From NCBI GenBank assembly GCA_941918925.1, contig OW799237.1:96879015-96943014 (forward strand): a stretch of 64,000 nt of DNA. Direction: 5' to 3'. Under the pieces are notes generated by a model. That model searched no databases. It had not been told where the DNA came from and saw only the letters and a program-made list of their open reading frames with translations. The DNA is from Phyto melanocephala (Eukaryota; Arthropoda; Insecta; Diptera; Rhinophoridae). Both the position numbers and the translations under genes were made by a program. Position 1 is the first letter of the stretch. Every line of letters begins with the position of its first letter. This document shows, piece by piece, positions 12,093 through 24,836 of the stretch.

Positions 12093-13572
12093 AACAAAAC
12101 AATCACTTTTTTATAAGACCAAAATGAGGCAATCGCTTTTAATACCAAAAACTTGTTGAAAAAGAAATGTGGCCATTGTAAGGGATTTAAGAATCTCTGC
12201 CTTATTTAAAACTATAAATTATTGCTTACAAAAAGTTTACATAAATGCTGATTTTTTGTTTTTATTCGCTTTTGGTAAAAACTTTTGTCTGCCAGACGAA
12301 GGGATAGACCGAGTAATAGCATAAATTATTCAAACATTTCGCTTCAGTTGTAAAAGGAAATAAAAAAGTCTATTTATACTCGTACTCTTATACTTCATGT
12401 TTAGCAATTTTTCTATAATTTTTTATTTTTATTTTTTTTTGCTTAAACATGCAATTGCATTTTTTGGCTTTAGTTTTTGTATATTGTGGAGAAGAAGAAT
12501 AAAAAAAAGAAATTAAATGAATGTACTCGTACTTATTTTATTATATAAGTAACATGCATAAATGCTTCATGCAACCAATTTTTTTCTCTTTCTATTCAAT
12601 ATACGGTTTTCTTTTATATAAAAAGCACATTTTTTATGTAGTTTTCAAAAAGTTTTGTATTGCTTCCTTTTTTTGTTTTTTCATCCTATAGCTACAATTT
12701 GTCTCGTCCTTAACTCATTTAATATTTAGTATGAGAACTACGCTCTATAAAAAATTAAAATTTTTTAAAAGAGAAAAACTTGCAAAAGACTTTTTTGTTG
12801 TTTTTTCTTTCAGCAGATTTTAAAGTTCAAGGCATTTGAATAGATTTTGTATTATGCTTTTGGTATATATTTTTTGTTCTTCAATATTTTTGCTTATAAT
12901 GTATTAATCATTTTACGTAAGACTTTGGTTTAAACATCGTTTGCTTCCCTGCGGCTTTGATCATTATTAAAAATAATATGGCAAAGCATGTTCTCTTTAA
13001 CGCAATTTTTTTTGTTCTTTTTAGTTCAGTTTTTTCTTCAGAGCTATAATTACAAATATGATTAATAATCGTTTTTTTTTGTTTTTTTTTTTGTTTTTTT
13101 TTTAATAAATTTTTTGTGTTTTTTTTTTGTTAAATAAATTTTTATTTGTATTTAATTATGCAGTAAATTAGCATATAAAAAGTGACCCCATATTCGTGAA
13201 ATTTAAAGGGAGTTTAAATGAATTTTATTTAAAATTTTCGTACAAAATTTTTTCAAAGAGATTTTAAATACATTTTGTTTTTTTAATGAATACAAGCTTA
13301 AGTATTTAGCAAGAATTTCATAGTGAGTGTAAAGGGGGTATACTTATATCTACATATGTGTAGATATGTCATTTTGTTTGTAATTTCTACAGTATCAATT
13401 ATTTAATTTTATTTATTAGATATTATTATTATAGAAATAGATAGATATTATTAGAAAAAACAAAATTCGCCATACACCTTCAAATATTAAAACTTAAGTT
13501 TTTTGTTGTAGCTTTGGTATCTACAGTTGATGTTTTGTCTTGAAGAGACCAATTTTTTGCGCCTGTTTGGGA
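12093..13572. other. T-rich spacer without recognised genes
   Basis: The stretch is dominated by long T runs, especially 13070-13145. No coding or element signature was found. Confidence 0.5.
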
Positions 13573-13611
13573 CCTGTTGTGCAGCTCACTTGGGTCCATC
13601 GTATTGATTCA
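13573..13611 (-). mobile_element. SINE 3'-end fragment
   Basis: The segment containing TGCAGCTCACTTGGGTCCAT matches the 3' part of the SINE at 26484-26681 in the same orientation. Only about 40 bp are recognisable and no target duplication was seen, so it is an old or truncated copy. Confidence 0.55.
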
Positions 13612-13724
13612 TTTGTTTTTTGTTTTCTTTATTTATGGCTGTCGCAGCATAAAACACACAGCAAAATGGTAATACTTAGAAGTGTTTTCATCTAAAAAAC
13701 ATGTTTAGGCCGCGGTATATTATA

Positions 13725-14162
13725 CTAAAGGCTTCATTAGTCTTTACTTTCTGTTGTCGTTCTGTGAAGTGCCGTTCTGTTGTTTAATTGTTGTGGTTAC
13801 TTCTTCTGTAAAAAAATATCTGCCTTAATTTACAAGGTAATCTTACAAACACAAGCTTATTATATTTTTGTTTATTTTTCTCGTCAAAGTCCGTACATAA
13901 AAAAAAATTGTTGTGTCAGATTTCATCTATAAGCAAACAGAGTCTCTATGTTGCAGCCACCTTTAAAATTAGGCACCTAAATATCAGCTGTTTCTCTCTC
14001 AATGGCCGTCACTTAACGTTGAATTCTATTTTCTGCCGGTTCGTCCGCAACGGCACGGAAAGTAACAGAACAACTAACGACTTGTACACATTTTCTATTT
14101 AACAGAATGAAGTCAGCTGATTCGGTACGGAACAGAAAGTAAAGACTAATTCTGCCTTAAAG
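13725..14162. mobile_element. TIR element (~437 bp), non-autonomous
   Basis: The left arm contains ATTAGTCTTTACTTTCTGTT after AAGGC. The right arm carries its inverse before GCCTT. A second inner set of related GTAACAGAACAAC/GTTGT blocks lies inside. There is no transposase frame, and the superfamily is not determined. Confidence 0.6.
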
Positions 14163-14472
14163 CAAATTGTTTAAATAATGTCTCAGCGAAAATAGTTTCC
14201 TCTTTTATGACAATTTTTAGTACAAATTCATAAATAGAAACTGTACTTAGTTGTGCATAATAAATAATCATTTGTTATTGTTGTTAGATTTTTGTTGTGT
14301 TTCCTTACAGAAAATGTATTGCATGTAACGCTTTAACTTCATGGTCATTCCAAAAATAAAATTCCTATTCTCTATAACACTATCATAAATCAATCGTCTA
14401 AAAAGAAACGAAAGACAACTAAAACGTCATAACATTCTTAACAAACTGAAGACAATGATATTACAACTATTA

Positions 14473-14838
14473 CTGTATTCACAAGGTGTCATATATTTAA
14501 ATAGTTGAAAATAATAACACATGTAAACCGCTCTTCAACACTAAGTGTTATATGTAAAGTTTAAAGCAACGGTTTTTATAAATTTTTGGTAACAGATATT
14601 TTTAAGGATATAGTAGGAGCGGCTTACAAATATTACAGATGCCTCGGCTTAACAGATTCTTAGCCGATCGCCGCTGGTATCCGTATACTTAGTTATAACA
14701 GCACAATGAACATGCCATTCACAGTAATATTATTTTAGAATAGTTTTTTACTTGAAAAGCATTAAACAATTTTTTAAAACTTGTGAAATCCAAAAACAAT
14801 ATGACAATATGACATGTTAGCATACCTTGTGAATACAG
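14473..14838. mobile_element. TA-flanked MITE (366 bp)
   Basis: Termini CTGTATTCACAAGGT and ACCTTGTGAATACAG are exact inverted repeats of 15 bp, directly flanked by TA (14471-14472, 14839-14840). Just inside, GTCATAT-like blocks are also inverted. It is non-coding, and a Tc1/mariner-type non-autonomous element is the likely class. Confidence 0.7.
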
Positions 14839-14840
14839 TA

Positions 14841-17374
14841 TCAACATATTTGTTAGACTTTGTTTCACAAAGAATTGTAGAGAGCGGCCACTAACAAAGC
14901 GATAATCAATAAATATTATTATAATTATTCAGTGTTATTTTTAATGGCATTTAAATGATATTTTGTTGCTAGCCTTTAAATTTGATAATCAAAAGCAATA
15001 CAATCTTTTTTTCTTAATGTTAATATAATTTGTTTTTATAAAACTAGCGAGAATTTTGAGTGGACATCTAGCATATGTTTTGTTGTTGTAAAAAATATGG
15101 TGTTTACACAAGCCGAAAAAACACATTTTAAACTCGCACACAACTGATGTGTATGTATTGTGTAAACAATACACAAGTCGTCACCAACAACAGTTGCTTA
15201 AACATGGGCATAACAGATGTTTGCTTATTTATTGAAGATCACTCATTTACTCAATTAATGAGTTTTCTTTTAAACTTAATGTTTGGTGTTGTGCAGTTTT
15301 TAAAATATGTGGGTTCATGTGAATATCTACTTGTAAATATGTATAGTGTCATAAAAAATTATTCGGACGTTAAATAAGTAAAAAATATAACAAAAATAAA
15401 AAATCTTGTGTAAAAAAATTTTAATGAAATTTTGTTTTTAAAATCTAGATCGTTGTTATGTAACATAATGAAATATTTTTTAGTAAATCTATAGATTTTT
15501 CATAACACAACTTAATAAAACAAATTGTGAGACACGCTACAACTACAAGAGGCCAAAAATATTTATCAACTTTTAGCGTGGCCGCCAGATTAGAATTCAC
15601 CTTAAATCGCAACATTGTTACCATACGAATAATTTTATATTTAACTGTATTTCATTTTTTTTTGTCTCAGTTTGTGTGTCTTTTCCTTATCTTTCTCATT
15701 AAGAGGTCGGCATAATTCTTTTTATTTCCATCTACTTCATTGTATTGTTTTAACAAAATTAATTTATCATCTGCCATGAATTATGTATACAAAGTGTGTA
15801 TTTTAAGGTTTCTAAACAATAATAAAAGAAACAGATAATAATCACATAAATGTCTATAACGTTGATGTCTTTATTTAAAACAAGCAGAATACAATAAAAA
15901 TGCCAGGTAGTTTATTTCAATACTGGTTAGTCATGTAAATGCAAAGACTTTTCAATATATGTACATAATTTAGTAAAATTAAAATCAGTGGGCTTAAAAA
16001 ATAAAAATAAAGTCAGGTAGTTTTCCCTTTGTGGAAGCAGTGTTAGCGATCTAAAATTGTTATGTGTTAATTTAATACTAACAAAAAATGTGTTTTGTTT
16101 GTAAAACACATTTCGAAAATTGTATTTTAAAAATGTGTCCCTAAAACTACAATACATACATACATATATAGTTTTCGATATTAGTTGCGCCTTTCAAACC
16201 GAATGTGTGTCATTGAAAAACATGGCTGCAATAAAAAGTGTTTATCGCCTAGAATGATTGAAAACATGTGAAAGGCGTTTTTGGGATTATTCCTACACAC
16301 TCACCAGCCAACACAAGCATTACATCAACCATGTGTCAATTTCTGTTTCAAAGAAAACAGTTACACAAAGATTTCTTTTGATTTTACCTTTTTTCAGTAC
16401 AATCTTTTCATATGTACACCTCGCCATCGTACTACGTGGTTTGGTTTTATATTCAGTTTGTATGGATTTTAATAAATGATAAAAAGATATTGATCATAAA
16501 AAATAAATTTTAAATTTAAAGTAGTTATTTTAATTGAGAGATAATTCAATACTTTTTATTTATTGTTGTGTAAAAAATTCAGAACATGAGAGAATGAAAA
16601 TAAGGAAATGTCATTCGTTATAAAAAAAACTAAAAAACTAATTATATAATTCCCGTATTCTAATGGCATTAAGTTTTAAGGTAAAAAGTAGATTCAAGTT
16701 ATATATTTTGTAAAACTGATTCAAGGTGCTCATAATGCTTAGCATTTATTTAATCTTCCTTTTTTAGGTATAAAAATATTTCTTTTAATAATATTTACAT
16801 GAGAGTTTAAATGAAAACAAATAAGAGCGCTATATTCGACTGTGCCATATAATACATATACCCCTAGAACAAGTTTTAATATGCAAAAAAAAAAATTTCC
16901 TTATTTACACTATGCTGTTTACTTAGTATGTTTTTATGTTATTATTATTATTATTATTATTATATTACATACAATCATATACATAAATAAGTATAAAACA
17001 ATAACAACTACTACAAAAAACCACACAGTTTGTACTATCGTGTACATACGTACCTTTATTATTAAGTGTATATCAGACAAAGCTTGTTCTCTAAATCATA
17101 TTGTGTTTTCACAATCTAAATTAAAAGAAAATAATTTTTCCAATATCTTTGTCGATACTGGACCGGTTGAATCAATATTTTCTGTTAACGCTCTTATATG
17201 TTTGTCTTATAGTGGCATTCAACAGAGTTAAGCGATTTCTTTCGTTTATATCTCCATTTGTAATGTACCCATATAATTTAAGAAAAAAATTCTCAAAATC
17301 ATAACTTTTAAATTAATGACATATAAGACTTTGAAATATACATGGGGGCTTAAAATAGTTTATTTTAACATACA
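14841..17374. other. AT-rich spacer with an (ATT)n microsatellite
   Basis: A pure ATT run lies at about 16938-16964. An open frame spanning it (poly-isoleucine) is a product of the microsatellite. No gene was recognised. Confidence 0.5.
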
Positions 17375-17510
17375 CTAGGACAGACGGGCTATACCTATAA
17401 GCATTCTGAATATATATAATTTATAAAGACTTAAATAGATATTGTAGAAATTAAAAATGGCATTAAAAACTTATATATACCCTTTTTCATTCTCGTGTGA
17501 AGGGTATAAA
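17375..17510 (-). mobile_element. Degenerate INE-1-like 5'-end fragment
   Basis: GACAGACGGGC, then ATTCTGAATATATATAA, then TATACCC and GTGAAGGGTATAAAAA appear in the order seen in reversed INE-1-like ends elsewhere in the window (60690-60796). The terminal hairpin end is absent. Confidence 0.5.
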
Positions 17511-17778
17511 AAATTCGAAATGCTTTTTTTTCCTTTTTGCCGAATCTTGAATATCCTGAACGAATTATTCACTACCTGTAGAAAAACACTTGCAGATATT
17601 AACTAAAAAAATCATTTATAAAAATAGTTTGTTAGTAGACAATAGAAAAAAGTCTACAAAGAGGGACTCGAAGATGTTTTTTTAAGGTGGCCATAATTAG
17701 TAATCGCGCTGTAGCGAAGCAAACGTTTGATTTTTTAACGTTTAAAAAAGTGTTTCAATCATCCTTTTTATATATTTA

Positions 17779-17895
17779 TGGCCGTATTTATAAAAAATAT
17801 TTTAGGTTTATTAAAGGCTTATTTGACATATGTTGTAGAGAAATTTGTCAAATAATCCTTCAATAAACCTAAAATATTTTTTATGAATACGGCCG
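17779..17895. mobile_element. PIF/Harbinger-like MITE, copy 1
   Basis: A 117-bp palindromic unit with ends GGCCGTATT.../...AATACGGCC is flanked by TTA (17776-17778, 17896-17898). It shares length and interior (TTTAGGTTTATTAAAGGCTT) with copies at 34822-34937 and 58693-58809. The 3-bp TTA target fits PIF/Harbinger. Confidence 0.78.
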
Positions 17896-18026
17896 TTAAT
17901 GTTTCGAATAAATAAAGGGTCCGCTAGCTTACGTGTTTTTTCAACTAGTACTTATTTCGTGAATGGTAACACTTAGCTTATGTCTGATTTGATAGATTAT
18001 TAGTTTTATCCTTCCGTTGAACGAAT

Positions 18027-18375
18027 ATGGTTGTGTATACGCTTGAACAACGCTAGGAAATATTGCGACATTACTTTGGCCGATTTTGCCAAAAAAAAAT
18101 CATCTTTTCTGATGAAGCTCATTTTGATCTTGGCGGGTATGCAAAAAAGCAAGATTGCCGCATTTACGGCACCGAAAACCCGCACGCATACATTGAAAAG
18201 CCGACACACCCGAAACGAGTCACTGTTTAATGCGGATTTTGGTCCAGTGGCATAGTTGGGCCATTTTTCTTCGAAAATAGCGATGTTATCGGGCCATGTT
18301 GAACGAATTTTTGTTCACAAAAATTGAAGAGGAGGATATTGGCAACATTTGGTTTCAATTGGCAATTTTTGGCTT
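18027..18375 (+). pseudogene. Tc1/mariner-superfamily transposase remnant
   Basis: The plus strand reads YALEQR...EILRHYF, an N-terminal helix-turn-helix start. This is joined almost directly to KIIFSDEAHFDLGGY, then KKQDCRIYGTENPHAYIEKP, then THPKRVTV-stop-CGFWSSGIVGPFFFEN, and then traces of the third catalytic block. The FSDEAHF and HPKRVTVWCG motifs are characteristic of IS630/Tc1/mariner-type transposases of the kind found with a DUF4817-like N-terminus. The middle DNA-binding part is missing, and an in-frame stop replaces the tryptophan of VWCG. No TIRs were identified. Confidence 0.85.
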
Positions 18376-20545
18376 ATTTAATGTTTGGAATAAATATTTG
18401 TAGTAATTTATATATTTTACATTTATACCAGCCTGTGTAAGCATAAGGATAACACCGGTAGGCATTGAGAAATACCTAAAACGTTTACTGTTTGTTTCTG
18501 AAAACGGCTTAAACAACATGTGGATTTATTTTGTTTTATTTGTGGTGAAGTCATGAAAAAAAGGAACAAAAAACCTTTAAACCTATGGCTTCGTAAAGCT
18601 TATGAAACATTTTTTTCCTGACGATTAATAGCAGACTTCAAAATTGTTGCTTTCTAATGGAAATGCCAGGTGTATATACAAAAAAGCCTTTCATCTTTTC
18701 GTAGGGGATAGTAGAGCAACTTTCAAATGCCGACAGTAGCGCACATGCCTTGAAAGAGTCGAATTTTATTTAGGAAACCATAACCTTCAATGGGAAACAA
18801 TTGTAGAACTTTAAGGTATAAATAATGCCACCGCTGCATATAAACGTAAACCTTATAAAGCAATTTTAAAAGCTATGGATGGAAATACTTGGAAGCAGTC
18901 TTTCCAAAATTATCCGAAGTAAAGATAAAATCTGTTAATAAATAAAATAAAATCAGGTGTCTTCTTAGGACCACTAATAAAATAGAGAAATTAAATAAAT
19001 TCACACAATTACCTAATAATACAGAATAACAGCCCATACAGTCATAAACCCGTAGTTAGAGGTTTGCTAGGAAACAACAGAGATAATTATTATCAAGATT
19101 TAATTTAAGATATGCTTGAATGAGCATATGATACATGCATATCTAGACGAATTTAAGGATGACATGAGTGCCTATTTTGGAGAGCAAGGAGAACGATGTA
19201 TAATTAATCACAATTCTTTAAATTAAATGTCTCTGACGGTAAAAAATAATTTTTTAATATACACAATTTTTTTAAGGGACAAAGTCGCTTTACTTTAAGA
19301 TTTAAAAGTTTATTTTAATTATAAAAAAATTTTTTACAATAAAATAAAATATTTTTCCCTTTAGAGGTATCAAAAAAGGAAGTAAAATTTTGGCATGTAG
19401 AAGTCATACTCAGAAATCGTTTCGACCGGCGCAATTGTTTAGCTTGTCTTTGTAATAAGTATGCTTCACTATTGGGCATTACCCTGGTTCTTCTGACAGG
19501 AAATTGGTTTAATTTTGCATATATATGAACATTTTTAAAATTTTGCTTCGTTTTTCCATTAGCTTTTCGAAATTTAAAAATTTTTGTAAAATTTTTTAAT
19601 TTTTTTAATTATGTTCCATAAGGAAATAATCTATTTTTATTTTATCTTAAAAAGATTCTGCTTATTTATTTAAAACTATTTTTTTCTTTTAGTCTTTATC
19701 TAGCACCGTTAAACTAGTATCTAGTAGAATTAAAGAAACAATATTATCCTCATGTTCATAGAGTAGATCTATAAATGTGTGTATAGCAATGATGTTCAGG
19801 TCATTAAACAAACAAAAGTTAAACAATCATATAAACCGCTTATTGTATAAGATACAATGTAAAATTGACACTAACTACGACTGCTGATGCTTGTTCCCAC
19901 TACATGTACTCTTGCTGTTATTGTTACAAATGTAACTGCAGCTACTACACTCTCAACTAACTAGGCTTTTCATATCTTTTGAACATGTTACGTTGTTCTG
20001 GTTATTGTGTTCAAAACAATGTGCTTAAATTGCAAGGACACTATTAACATAAATGTATACAATCGCCCATACGCCTACATAGTTATTTCGAAACATTTCC
20101 CACCTTTTTTGTGATCCTATCATGTTTTTGCAGGAGTTTTGTATTCACATACATGTATTTACGTACCTTATAAAGGTGTCAATAGTGTGAGCAGCATAGT
20201 GTAGGAATGCTTTCAGTTCACCCTTTTTATTCATTGTGACATCTTTATTCACGCCATGTCAATGTAAATTTTCGTACCTTTGTAACACTTTTCAATATAT
20301 TAGTCAATACAGGTGATACAATATTTTGAACAGACCAGTCTTGTTAAAATGGTTTTTCTTTTCAATTTTGTTTTGTACTCGGTATCATAAAGAAAGCTTA
20401 ATTGTACTAAATAACTTTTCCGCAAAGTACAACTAAACTTAGTGGCTAGTAAAGCGGAAAATCCTTATTGATATAAGACTATGAAATCTATAGAAAATTT
20501 TACACTAATTTAATGCTGGGCATATTAAGAGAATTGATATTTGCT
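18376..20545. other. AT-rich spacer without recognised genes
   Basis: I see no supported coding sequence or element boundary between the transposase remnant and the next INE-1-like copy. Confidence 0.5.
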
Positions 20546-21420
20546 TTTTATACCCGCCACCAAAAAGTAGGGGGTATATTAATTTTGTCATTCCTTTTGT
20601 ATCACATCGAAATATCCATAAAGTATATATATTCAGAATCGGGGTTTAACTTTACGACGATCAAGATACGCCCTAAGTCTGTCAGTCTGTTAAAAGCTCG
20701 ATAGAGGTCGGACTACAAAAGCTAGGGGGCTCAAGTATTACCAGAATATTTCTTATACACAAGGCTTATTTTGTATTGAAAATGGGCTAAATCGGAATAA
20801 GAGAGGAAAAAAATTATAGCTCGTAATTCAAGAGTAGGTAAAAACACAACGTCCTTCCAATACCGAATAAAATGCAACTAAGTCCCAAAAAATCTATGAG
20901 TTAAGAGAGAAGTTATAGATCAAAATGTACGAAAATCTATCTACCTTAACCCTCTCACTACCGTAATATTAAATGTAATTGTTAACAAGTTTAAATAACT
21001 TCGTATACATGTAATACTCAAGAACGACAGAATTTTTTTTTTAATTCTACTGTTCTTTAAAACAAAGATATATCCTGGGATTATATGTCCCATTGGATTT
21101 TTAAAGCATAAAAAATTGGGACTATATATTCCATTTGTAGTGTATGTATGAAAATAACATTTGACAGCTGTTACTTATCTTTATAAAATGAAAGTTTATT
21201 CAATATTCGTATTAATTATTTATGGAAATTACCAAAATATTCAAAACAAGGGACCTCCTTGCACATTGAACATATATAATATGAGAGTTTTTTCATTTTC
21301 AGTGAGCTACATAAAACACAACGTCTACGGTGACCTGTTTTTACCGGCATATGATAAGTTCACAAAATCGGTGGTGGGTATTAAAGATTCGGCACAGTCG
21401 AATATAGTGCTCTTACTTGT
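20546..21420 (+). mobile_element. INE-1/DINE-1-like Helitron-related element
   Basis: The 5' end TTTATACCCGCCACCAAAAA is followed by AAAGTATATATATTCAGAAT, a run of GTCTGTCAGTCTGTT, and AAAGCTAGGGGGCTCAA, the order seen in Drosophila INE-1. The 3' end has GGTGGTGGGTAT, an imperfect hairpin ATTCGGC-ACA-GTCGAAT and GTGCTCTTACTTGT. The CGCCCAC interior of longer copies is missing, and unrelated AT-rich sequence takes its place. It is non-autonomous, with no Rep/helicase. Confidence 0.82.
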
Positions 21421-23092
21421 CTAATTTCGACGGACTACTATAGGGTCCAAATAAAGTAAATCTCTATTTTCATACAGTGAAATCTGATCTTGATCTTTTG
21501 ATCTGATATTGTTCTGTAATAGTGTGAAATGAAAAAAAAATGTTTCATATTCATTTTTATGTCCAATTTTGAGTTGAATACTTCATTTGATTGCAGATGG
21601 TCGTTTGCATTATGACAAGATGTTTCATTCCAATCATACCAATAAAATTTACATTAGCATACTTCTAGGATTTCCTTAATATGTTTAGGTCATTAAGTTT
21701 TACTTAGTAAAAGAAATATGCAGCTAAAGGAAGTTGGCATACATTAAACACAATGCGTATAGATGTGATGTGATAAAGTGTTTGCCCAAATGCATTGAGC
21801 TATCTCTACTGAATATTTAAATAAAATCTCGGCTAGACTTCTAACAATTTAATAGTCAATAGGTAATTTTTTTTCCAATCCTTCTTAGAAACTTGTCTTT
21901 TAAGCTTTTGTGTATGATTTTACCCATATTATTTCTCACAAACAAATAAAATAGAGGCATTTTATTATTAACATTTAAATAATAAAACAAAATAACACGA
22001 ATTTATTCCAAGAAACAAGGTGTCCTGAGTGACGAATTGTCAAAATCTAAAAAAATGTTAAAACGTTTAAACATTTTACAATTAACAGTATTAAACTTTT
22101 CATTAATTTTTTATTTCTTTTTTTTTAATTTTGCGATTATGACAATACAATACTTAGGACTTCTTCCACACTTTATTTACAAATTCTTTGCAATAATATT
22201 ATTTTTTAAAAACTTTTAACAATGCTTGGCATAAGTTTGACTTCTTATATATTTATTTTTTTTAAATTTTTTATGAAAAATGTGTCACATTGTGTTTTTG
22301 TATTATGTAGCATTTTTCTTTTCTTTTTTTTTCAACGATATAAAACTATTCACCTGCAATTTGTTGCCATTCTAAGCTTCATTACACAATGAGGCAACAT
22401 GATAAAAAAAATGATGATTACGACGATGATAATGATGTTTAAAGTTACCTGTCTCAGTTGGTAATGCAGCACGCAATAACCTTCATCATTATAAGTATCA
22501 TCTTCATGATGTTTGTAACAACACGACTGTTTTATTTTTCTTTTAGACCTCCAATAGTTAAAAAATTGAAGTTAGAAAAAGTTTTTATTTTGCAGTTTTA
22601 AAGAGATACAAAAATATAATCGGCATTTCGAAAACGAAGTGTCTGCTACGAAACTTTAATGTTGAATGAATGGCCAAATGTTGATACAAATAAAAATAAT
22701 AATGAAAAACGATTTGTCATCTAGACTTCAGAATTTTATTAGAAACAACCTGCATGAAGGTGATTTTTAATGCCAATTCCAAGAATTTTCAGTCTTGTTA
22801 ATTTTTAAACCAGATTTTAGAAATACTAACTCCAATTTTTATCTGCCTGAAGCACTTGTCAATGGAAATATTAAGTTCAGATGGCAACTGCGGTTAATTA
22901 TAAAGCAAGAATAACAAATGTGATAATTGAAAAGAATAACAAAAAGGGGAAAAGCTTAAGTTTGGTAAATTTCGTTCTCACTTACTACAGCAAAAAGATA
23001 TGAATATGTATGTGAAGTTTAATTCACAAAATCAAATTTCGTATAAACTTGTGAGTTAAATAGATGATATTTACATCCAACACTAAGACATT
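21421..23092. other. AT-rich spacer without recognised genes
   Basis: The stretch contains a GAT/ATC-rich patch near 22405-22505 and otherwise low-complexity sequence. Confidence 0.5.
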
Positions 23093-23163
23093 CCGATCAA
23101 AGAGTGCTGATGATGAAACCGTAGCTGGTTTCGAAAATGCATTCCACTCGGCTGGTGTCGGGA
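23093..23163 (+). ncRNA. Hammerhead-ribozyme-like motif, copy B
   Basis: On the plus strand: GAGTG (23102-23106), CTGATGA (23107-23113), T, stem II GAAACC/GGTTTC closing the loop GTAGCT (23115-23132), GAAA (23133-23136), the palindrome AATGCATT (23136-23143), C at 23144 as the expected cleavage position, then CACTC (23145-23149) pairing with GAGTG. Outer CCGA and TCGG extend stem I across an internal loop. Compared with copy A, the one change inside stem II swaps C-G for T-G and keeps pairing. The spare T after the core is a caveat. Confidence 0.55.
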
Positions 23164-24583
23164 TTAAAACTTACTTTTCCAATATATTCTTTCATTATCA
23201 CAAATAAAAATTGATTTCTTCATTTAATGATTAGAAATTTAATAATAAAATGAACTAGAGCCAAACTAAAAATTAATAAAGTCTTTGTTAAAAAAAAAAA
23301 AAAAAGTTCAACAATAAAATAACAAAATTGAAAAAAAAAACTTAATAAAAAAAATTATGGTTACGACATGATCACGATATATATTATATTCTCTGCAATA
23401 ATGTTTAGTTTTCGCAAACAAATTATGGTAATGTATTTTTTTAGTAATGAAAAACTGTTTATAAGACATATTTTTTAAGGAAGAATATGGCTTCACCAAA
23501 AAATTACCATCTTACACGATTTTGTCCGTTTTTCTTTCGCACCTTCCCATGTAAGATTGCACTGTATTTTGACCTGTGTCAGTTTCGATAATCGGTTGTG
23601 GTTCAAGCTAAGTAAATGATTGGTCCGCTGTAAAAGGTCATAGGAAAGAGGTCTTGGCCTATCATCTTTCGTTATCTAAAAACATTGATTGATTGATTGA
23701 TTTCTACCTTTTTCCCCGGGAGGGAGGCTGCCTGTTTCATGCCCCGATATTTTCCTCTATTTTCAATTACGTCAAGGAATAGTTGCGAAGCAATTAGCTA
23801 TGATCCTTTTGGTCATATTTTGTTTAAAATAATATGTCTTCTTGTTAAATAATTAAAAAATCAATTCAGACTTTATATATATTTAAGATTCATGTTATGA
23901 CTAAACTAAATTGTATTATGTAAGGTGATGAGAAGATAACTAAAAACTTTTTATTGACATATTGTGGCTGCATGAAATGAAATTTTTACATTATGATTAT
24001 ATGCACGCAAAAAAAAAAAAAACCATCCGTACGACATGATCACGATGATCATATGATACTCGCTATAGCAATATTTGGTTGTCGAAAATAAGTAATAGTT
24101 GTTTTTATTTTATTTCATCATATATTTTTTCACGATAACCAAGCATTTGTTTACATTGCATCTTTAATGTTTGTTTTTCCTAAGATCTTCGACATGGTTG
24201 TTGTTTATAAATAGTATGATCTAAAAAAAAACTAATCCGACAAAAATAACATTATATTCAAAAGCATTAAAAATTAAAAATAATCATTAAATAATAGGTG
24301 CGACAACAGTATGATTACAGAGCAATCAAGCTATGATTTCCTTTAATAATAATTTGATTTCAACTGTTCTTTTTCTTGCTGAATAAATTTTAATTATTTA
24401 AAAAAAAAAAATATTGTCGAAAAATAATACACAAAACTTGTGAAAAAAATTGAAGAAACTTGAAAATAAAGAAAAAAGTTTTTAAAAATATTGAAATAAG
24501 CATTGCAATTAAAAAATATATACCTAACAGCTCAAGACAATAATTTGCGTAAAAAAAGATAGTCGATTTCAAATGTAGTCATA
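23164..24583. other. AT-rich spacer with a diverged direct repeat
   Basis: A 17-bp block TACGACATGATCACGAT occurs at 23362-23378 and 24030-24046. Each copy is followed by about 50 bp of recognisably related sequence (CAATATTTGG/CAATAATGTT, then TCGNAAA). A TTGATTGATTGATT run lies near 23686-23701. No gene is seen. Confidence 0.45.
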
Positions 24584-24585
24584 TA

Positions 24586-24834
24586 TCTGTGGCTTGGAGC
24601 TAAAAGGGCCAATGTCAAAATATTTACTTTTGAGAAAATTTTAATTGAACTTTAACTTTTATAGAAGCTTTCATAGTGAAATTGGCCAGCATTTTATTTA
24701 TGAAGCTGTTCTGGGTTAAGTATGACTTTAGCTGTTTTACCATAATGAAAAAGAGCAAGAAAACAAATCTAATGCAATGATTAACTCAAAAATCCAAAAA
24801 CGTGACATTGGCCCTTTTAGCTCCAAGCCACTGA
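24586..24834. mobile_element. TA-flanked MITE (249 bp), intact copy
   Basis: This is the same family as the split element at 9231-10479, in reverse orientation. The termini match over about 30 bp with one difference at the right end, and TA flanks both sides (24584-24585, 24835-24836). There is no coding capacity. The intact copy gives the empty-site reference that dates the hAT-like insertion in the other copy as later. Confidence 0.85.
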
Positions 24835-24836
24835 TA

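Noticed and set aside
16842..17231. 129-codon frame with a poly-isoleucine run
   Set aside because: It spans an (ATT)n microsatellite, with no conserved motif and low-complexity sequence on both sides.
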